Source of the DNA: Sulfuricurvum sp.
GTDB taxonomy: Bacteria; Campylobacterota; Campylobacteria; Campylobacterales; Sulfurimonadaceae
Direction of reading: 5' to 3'
Length of the DNA stretch: 64,000 nucleotides
NCBI GenBank assembly: GCA_030696775.1
Contig: JAUYRN010000012.1
Location: 129,426 to 193,425 of the forward strand
Made by a program: the position numbers and the translations under genes. Below are positions 60,408 to 64,000 of this stretch, piece after piece; within the stretch, counting starts at the first letter, position 1, and each line of letters opens with the position of its first letter. The notes beneath the pieces are model-generated. The model did no database searches and had not been told where the DNA came from. It saw only the letters and a list, made by a program, of their open reading frames with translations.

Positions 60408-62979
60408 GCGATTCCTTTTTGTAGGGTAGTTTTATGGTAAATTCGGTTTCATTGTTTTGACTATGAACATCTAGTTCTCCTTGACAATGATCCTGAATAA
60501 TCATCTTGCTCATATACAAACCTAAACCTGTTCCATCATTTTTATTTTTTGTCGTAAAATAAGGGATAAAAAGTTTATTTATATTCTCAGGTGTAATACC
60601 TCCTGCATTATCATGAATTCTTAAAATGCAGTAGGCATCATCACTGCTTAAGGTAATGGTTATTTTCCCATATTCCAGCTCATTGCCTTCAAAGGCATCC
60701 AGTGAATTTTTCAACAAAGCAATTAAGACCTGCAAAATCTCGTTTCGATAACTGAAAAGTTTAGGATCACCCTGAATCACTTCTTCAATATCTATCCCCT
60801 GGTTTTTGAAAGTATGCTCGATCAGATTGAGAGCATGCTTTAAAAGTAAAGAGAGTTCAAAATATTCTTTTGGCTTATCGGGTCGGAAAAAGTCTCTGTA
60901 TTCAGAGATAGTCTGCGAGAGGTGAGTACACTGTTCCTCTATTTTTATAAGATTGTTTTGTTCGATCGAATTTTCATTCCCATTCATGTACTCTTTAAAA
61001 CGCATTTGAGTAGTAATCGCGTTTATAATGGCGAGAGGTTGCCGCCATTGATGAGCAATCATCGATATCATCTCTCCCATCTGCGCTTGTCGTGTTTGGA
61101 GATTAAATAATTTTTCAGATTCAATCTTTTTAGTCATATCTCGCGCGATCATAACTAGTTTGTCTCCAGTTACTGTTCCTAATCCTGAGAGGGTAAACTC
61201 AACAACTTTTGTAACCTTCGTATGCAATGTCAGCGAACACTCTGCAACAGTGTCCCTGCCTAGATAGGCTGCATCTAAGTAAAAATCCATACTCTTATCA
61301 CGGCACTCAATCTTATCTGCCGCATCGAAAATATCCATCCCGATCAACTCTACTTTTTCTTTTTCAAAAAGTTCCAAGGCCAGCTCATTACAGTCAGTGA
61401 TGACATTATCGTGTAAAATTAAGATGGCTTCATTGACGGAGGAAAAAATACTTCGATAAAATTCCTCACTCTCTTTGATTTTTTGTTGCGTTTTACGTCT
61501 CTCGGTAACGTCATCACCTGAACATAAAATGCCAATAAAATGGTTCTCTTGGTCAAACATAGGCGTATTCCGCCATGCGATGAGTCTCTCTTCTCCATTT
61601 TTTGTTAAAATAGAATTTTCATGATAACTTGTCACTTTATTCGATTGATTGAATGCATCAATGACTTCTATTACTTCTTGTTGAAATCGTTCTGGTAAAA
61701 AATTCTCAACCCAATTTTTACCAACCACTTCATGAAAATCGTAACCGATGATTTCACACCCTCTGCGATTGAACAATTGAACTTTTTTATCTTTATCGAT
61801 GACAAGCATCATGACATCCACTATGTCCAGATAGTTTTGTGCTGTCTCTTTTTCATACAAAAGAGCATTTTCAAAATTTTTACGCTCGGTCATATCCGTA
61901 CAGATTTGAAGCGTTCCTGTTACTTTTCCCTCTATTTCTATCGGGCTTACCGTGTATTGCTTGTGCTGCTTTCCAAAAGCAACTTCCACCGTTGTTTGTT
62001 TTTTAAGTGCTATGGCCTGACATACGGCGCAGTCTGATTTATCAATATCGTGAGGATGCAAAATATCATGATTATCCTGTCCCACCAGTTCCCCAGACGT
62101 TTTACCAAAACATCTGGTTGTTGCTTGATTAACCTGACGCACTATCCCCTCAGCATCTGCAACCACAACAGAAACAGGTATCGTATCGTAAGTATTAGAT
62201 GCCTTTGCCATCATCGAAAAAGGCTCTTTAAGTGCGGCAACGATAATCCCTTGAAATATCATCCAATAAGAAAGAAACTTAAAGATATGTCCTATAACGT
62301 GCGTAGTTCCATAAATATCTGCAGCATACATAGTGAAACAAATCTCTGCCGCAATTCCAAATGTCAAGGATAACTGTATCAGGCCATACATTGTTGGATT
62401 AAACGTATTTTTCTTTCTATAATAGATCCACATACCAAGCAGTGAAAACACTATAACAGCATACTCGAGTCCGATTTTTATCGGAGTCAACCCTTTTGAA
62501 GAATACATTAGTGGAACAACATCCATAAAGATACCTAGATAAATGCAGATTGATAGTGCACCAACAACACTAAAAACTAAACCCGAGGAGACTCTCTTAA
62601 AAAGGATAAATGGAGCCAATAAAATTGTTATGATCCACAGTAAACGCGCAAAAATCCATAATGTTGTTGCAGTATTTGGTGTTAAAATATCCGAATACAA
62701 ATTCATACCGTGATAACTAAGCATGTGAAAAAGATCTAAAAAAGCAACCCAGAAAAAGCCAATCCCCAACATAAGGAGAAAATTGTTTCTGGTAAATGTA
62801 TGCATATAATAGGCGATCACGGCAATGATGATCCCCACAATAACTGCAAATAATTCAACGATTACATGAAAAAGCAAATAGCCTTCATTGAGTCGAATAA
62901 AAACCAATACACCGATTAAAACGATAGGTAATAGGAAACTAATGGGATCATATTTTTTAAAAAAATTCAATATCACCAT
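60397..62979 (-). CDS. MASE3-PAS histidine kinase (cassette 1)
   Basis: About 860 residues: MASE3 membrane domain (about 15-250), a PAS with DCAVCQA (C-x2-C), a second and third PAS, H-box MIAHQWRQPL (H643), HATPase GTGLGLY. It has the same order as the kinase at 53342, but its kinase domain is clearly more divergent. The start is uncertain because several ATG codons overlap the upstream gene; ATG 62979 gives a length equal to the paralogue. Confidence 0.92.
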   Translation of the reverse strand: MVILNFFKKYDPISFLLPIVLIGVLVFIRLNEGYLLFHVIVELFAVIVGIIIAVIAYYMHTFTRNNFLLMLGIGFFWVAFLDLFHMLSYHGMNLYSDILTPNTATTLWIFARLLWIITILLAPFILFKRVSSGLVFSVVGALSICIYLGIFMDVVPLMYSSKGLTPIKIGLEYAVIVFSLLGMWIYYRKKNTFNPTMYGLIQLSLTFGIAAEICFTMYAADIYGTTHVIGHIFKFLSYWMIFQGIIVAALKEPFSMMAKASNTYDTIPVSVVVADAEGIVRQVNQATTRCFGKTSGELVGQDNHDILHPHDIDKSDCAVCQAIALKKQTTVEVAFGKQHKQYTVSPIEIEGKVTGTLQICTDMTERKNFENALLYEKETAQNYLDIVDVMMLVIDKDKKVQLFNRRGCEIIGYDFHEVVGKNWVENFLPERFQQEVIEVIDAFNQSNKVTSYHENSILTKNGEERLIAWRNTPMFDQENHFIGILCSGDDVTERRKTQQKIKESEEFYRSIFSSVNEAILILHDNVITDCNELALELFEKEKVELIGMDIFDAADKIECRDKSMDFYLDAAYLGRDTVAECSLTLHTKVTKVVEFTLSGLGTVTGDKLVMIARDMTKKIESEKLFNLQTRQAQMGEMISMIAHQWRQPLAIINAITTQMRFKEYMNGNENSIEQNNLIKIEEQCTHLSQTISEYRDFFRPDKPKEYFELSLLLKHALNLIEHTFKNQGIDIEEVIQGDPKLFSYRNEILQVLIALLKNSLDAFEGNELEYGKITITLSSDDAYCILRIHDNAGGITPENINKLFIPYFTTKNKNDGTGLGLYMSKMIIQDHCQGELDVHSQNNETEFTIKLPYKKESHDV

Positions 62980-63991
62980 CCTCGTCATCATTCTCATCGG
63001 GATGAATGAGTGAGATAATTTGCTGAATGCTCAACGTAGTAGGCTGATGAATATGATGAATATTTTTCATCGCCATGCTTTCGGTGGCAAAGCGTTTTAC
63101 ATAAATGCTTAAATCGATACAAATAGCATCAAAAAGTTTGAGTATATGATCCGGTTTGCTATCGAGCATTACAATAAAATCTTTTTCATCTGCGATAAGA
63201 CGGGAAAGTCTTTCCAAACTTTCTGCTAAGGGATCTAAAAATGGGCTGTAACGAAACAAAATATTGGATATTTTGGAAATAGCATCACGTACTCTATAAA
63301 TATGATTTATCTGAGAATCTTGGGTATAAAGAGAAAGTTCATCTGGAATTTCACTCAATAAATCTCCCATCTCCTCACAATCATCCCAAATAAAAACAAC
63401 TTTTTCATGACCTTGATCTTCATCATTGGCAAAATATTCTTCTAAAAGCTGTGATTTATCCTCCGCATGTGCTTGCGTAGAGAGTTCACCCAATTGGTCG
63501 TTTTTGATGTCGACTGTATGCAAATACGAGGTCAAGACTCCCACCATTTGTTTGAGTTTTTTTCGTTCTGCCTGAAGTGCATCGAAAAGCTCGATATTCG
63601 TATTTTGTGCATCTGCATCTCGACAAACAGGATAGAGTACCGTCAGCATGTCATCAAGATTGATAGGTTTAATGATAAAACTGCTCACACCTTTTCGAAT
63701 GAGATTAAGCAGTATCGTCGTTTCATCGTGCGCTGAAATTGCTATGATTTTTTGCTCAGGATTTATTTCCCGTATACGTTCTATCATATCTATGCCATTC
63801 ATGACAGGCATATTGATGTCGGTTATAACGACGTCATAAAGAGTATTATTGTATTTTTCCAACCCTTCTTTGCCGTTTGATGCTAAATCAACACGTTCAA
63901 AAAGTGGCTCAAATACCTTAGCCGTTTCTTCTCTTAAAGAATCATTATCTTCTACATACAACATTTTTAATCGAAGTGAAAACTTCTGCAA
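62957..63991 (-). CDS. response regulator with unrecognised helical output (start near window edge)
   Basis: At least 344 residues. The receiver domain begins at MLYVEDND, has the phospho-acceptor in VITDINMPVMNG (about D58) and a K in IIKPINL. The remaining ~220 residues are helical and acidic, with no output domain I recognise, ending in DENDDEDGDIEFF. The first start in the window is a TTG at 63991, and the frame is open to the edge, so the true start may lie outside. It overlaps the MASE3 kinase start and probably leads cassette 1. Confidence 0.8.
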   Translation of the reverse strand: MQKFSLRLKMLYVEDNDSLREETAKVFEPLFERVDLASNGKEGLEKYNNTLYDVVITDINMPVMNGIDMIERIREINPEQKIIAISAHDETTILLNLIRKGVSSFIIKPINLDDMLTVLYPVCRDADAQNTNIELFDALQAERKKLKQMVGVLTSYLHTVDIKNDQLGELSTQAHAEDKSQLLEEYFANDEDQGHEKVVFIWDDCEEMGDLLSEIPDELSLYTQDSQINHIYRVRDAISKISNILFRYSPFLDPLAESLERLSRLIADEKDFIVMLDSKPDHILKLFDAICIDLSIYVKRFATESMAMKNIHHIHQPTTLSIQQIISLIHPDENDDEDGDIEFF

Positions 63992-64000
63992 ATTTTTAAT

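Overview
The window looks like chromosome of a nitrogen-fixing, signalling-rich Campylobacterota bacterium of the Sulfuricurvum/Sulfurimonas type. This is inferred from protein style: MASE3, CHASE and Cache sensors, two nif-type 2[4Fe-4S] ferredoxins, NifA/U/T/X/Q-type proteins, and short AT-leaning intergenic spaces. No nitrogenase structural genes (nifHDK) and no rRNA lie in the window; one tRNA-Gly is present.

Layout. (1) 1-10.1 kb: a CBS/PAS/GAF/GGDEF protein cut by the left edge, a HemN-like radical SAM protein, an rRNA-type methyltransferase, and an operon of a PhnD-like binding protein, a giant hybrid kinase and a REC-PAS-GGDEF protein. (2) 10.2-19.7 kb: tRNA-Gly and housekeeping or stress genes: an HxlR regulator facing an MdaB/nitroreductase/OYE set, and an alkylation-repair locus (tag, ogt) in which ogt has an in-frame TGA near its end. 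Also here are a pentapeptide protein, transporters, a frameshifted gene with an A_AAA_AAG slip site, a GNAT and an arylamine acetyltransferase. (3) 19.7-48.3 kb: nif accessory region. Several operons carry ferredoxins, NifX, a TOBE protein, a Sel1-NifU(C) fusion, two paralogous MoxR-AAA/VWA pairs, an ArsC-like nitrogenase-associated protein, a NifQ-like protein, a flavodiiron protein, alanine dehydrogenase, a SagB-type nitroreductase, an ankyrin protein, a peroxiredoxin, nifA, nifT, a NadB-like flavoprotein, an aldo/keto reductase, nifU and a PII-like protein. A KAP P-loop NTPase with palindromic repeats interrupts this region at about 24-26.6 kb. (4) 48.3-64 kb: a run of histidine kinases, response regulators, HD-GYP and PilZ proteins, all on the minus strand, arranged as two tandem copies of the unit MASE3-kinase, REC-PAS-HD-GYP, response regulator, CHASE-kinase.

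Two patterns tie the nif region together. First, seven sites resembling -24/-12 (sigma-54) promoters, with related sequence and fixed geometry, precede nif operons and one unknown gene; five lie 32-37 nt before a start codon. NifA, encoded inside the region, is the obvious candidate activator. Second, five copies of a roughly 75-110 bp hairpin repeat with compensatory stem changes sit in leaders or intercistronic gaps of these operons, two of them between a putative sigma-54 promoter and the first gene. Together with the duplicated AAA/VWA pairs (relatives of the CbbQ/CbbO and NorQ/NorD metalloenzyme activators), these suggest an under-described post-transcriptional and maturation layer for nitrogenase. 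That reading is inference; the sequence patterns are direct observations.
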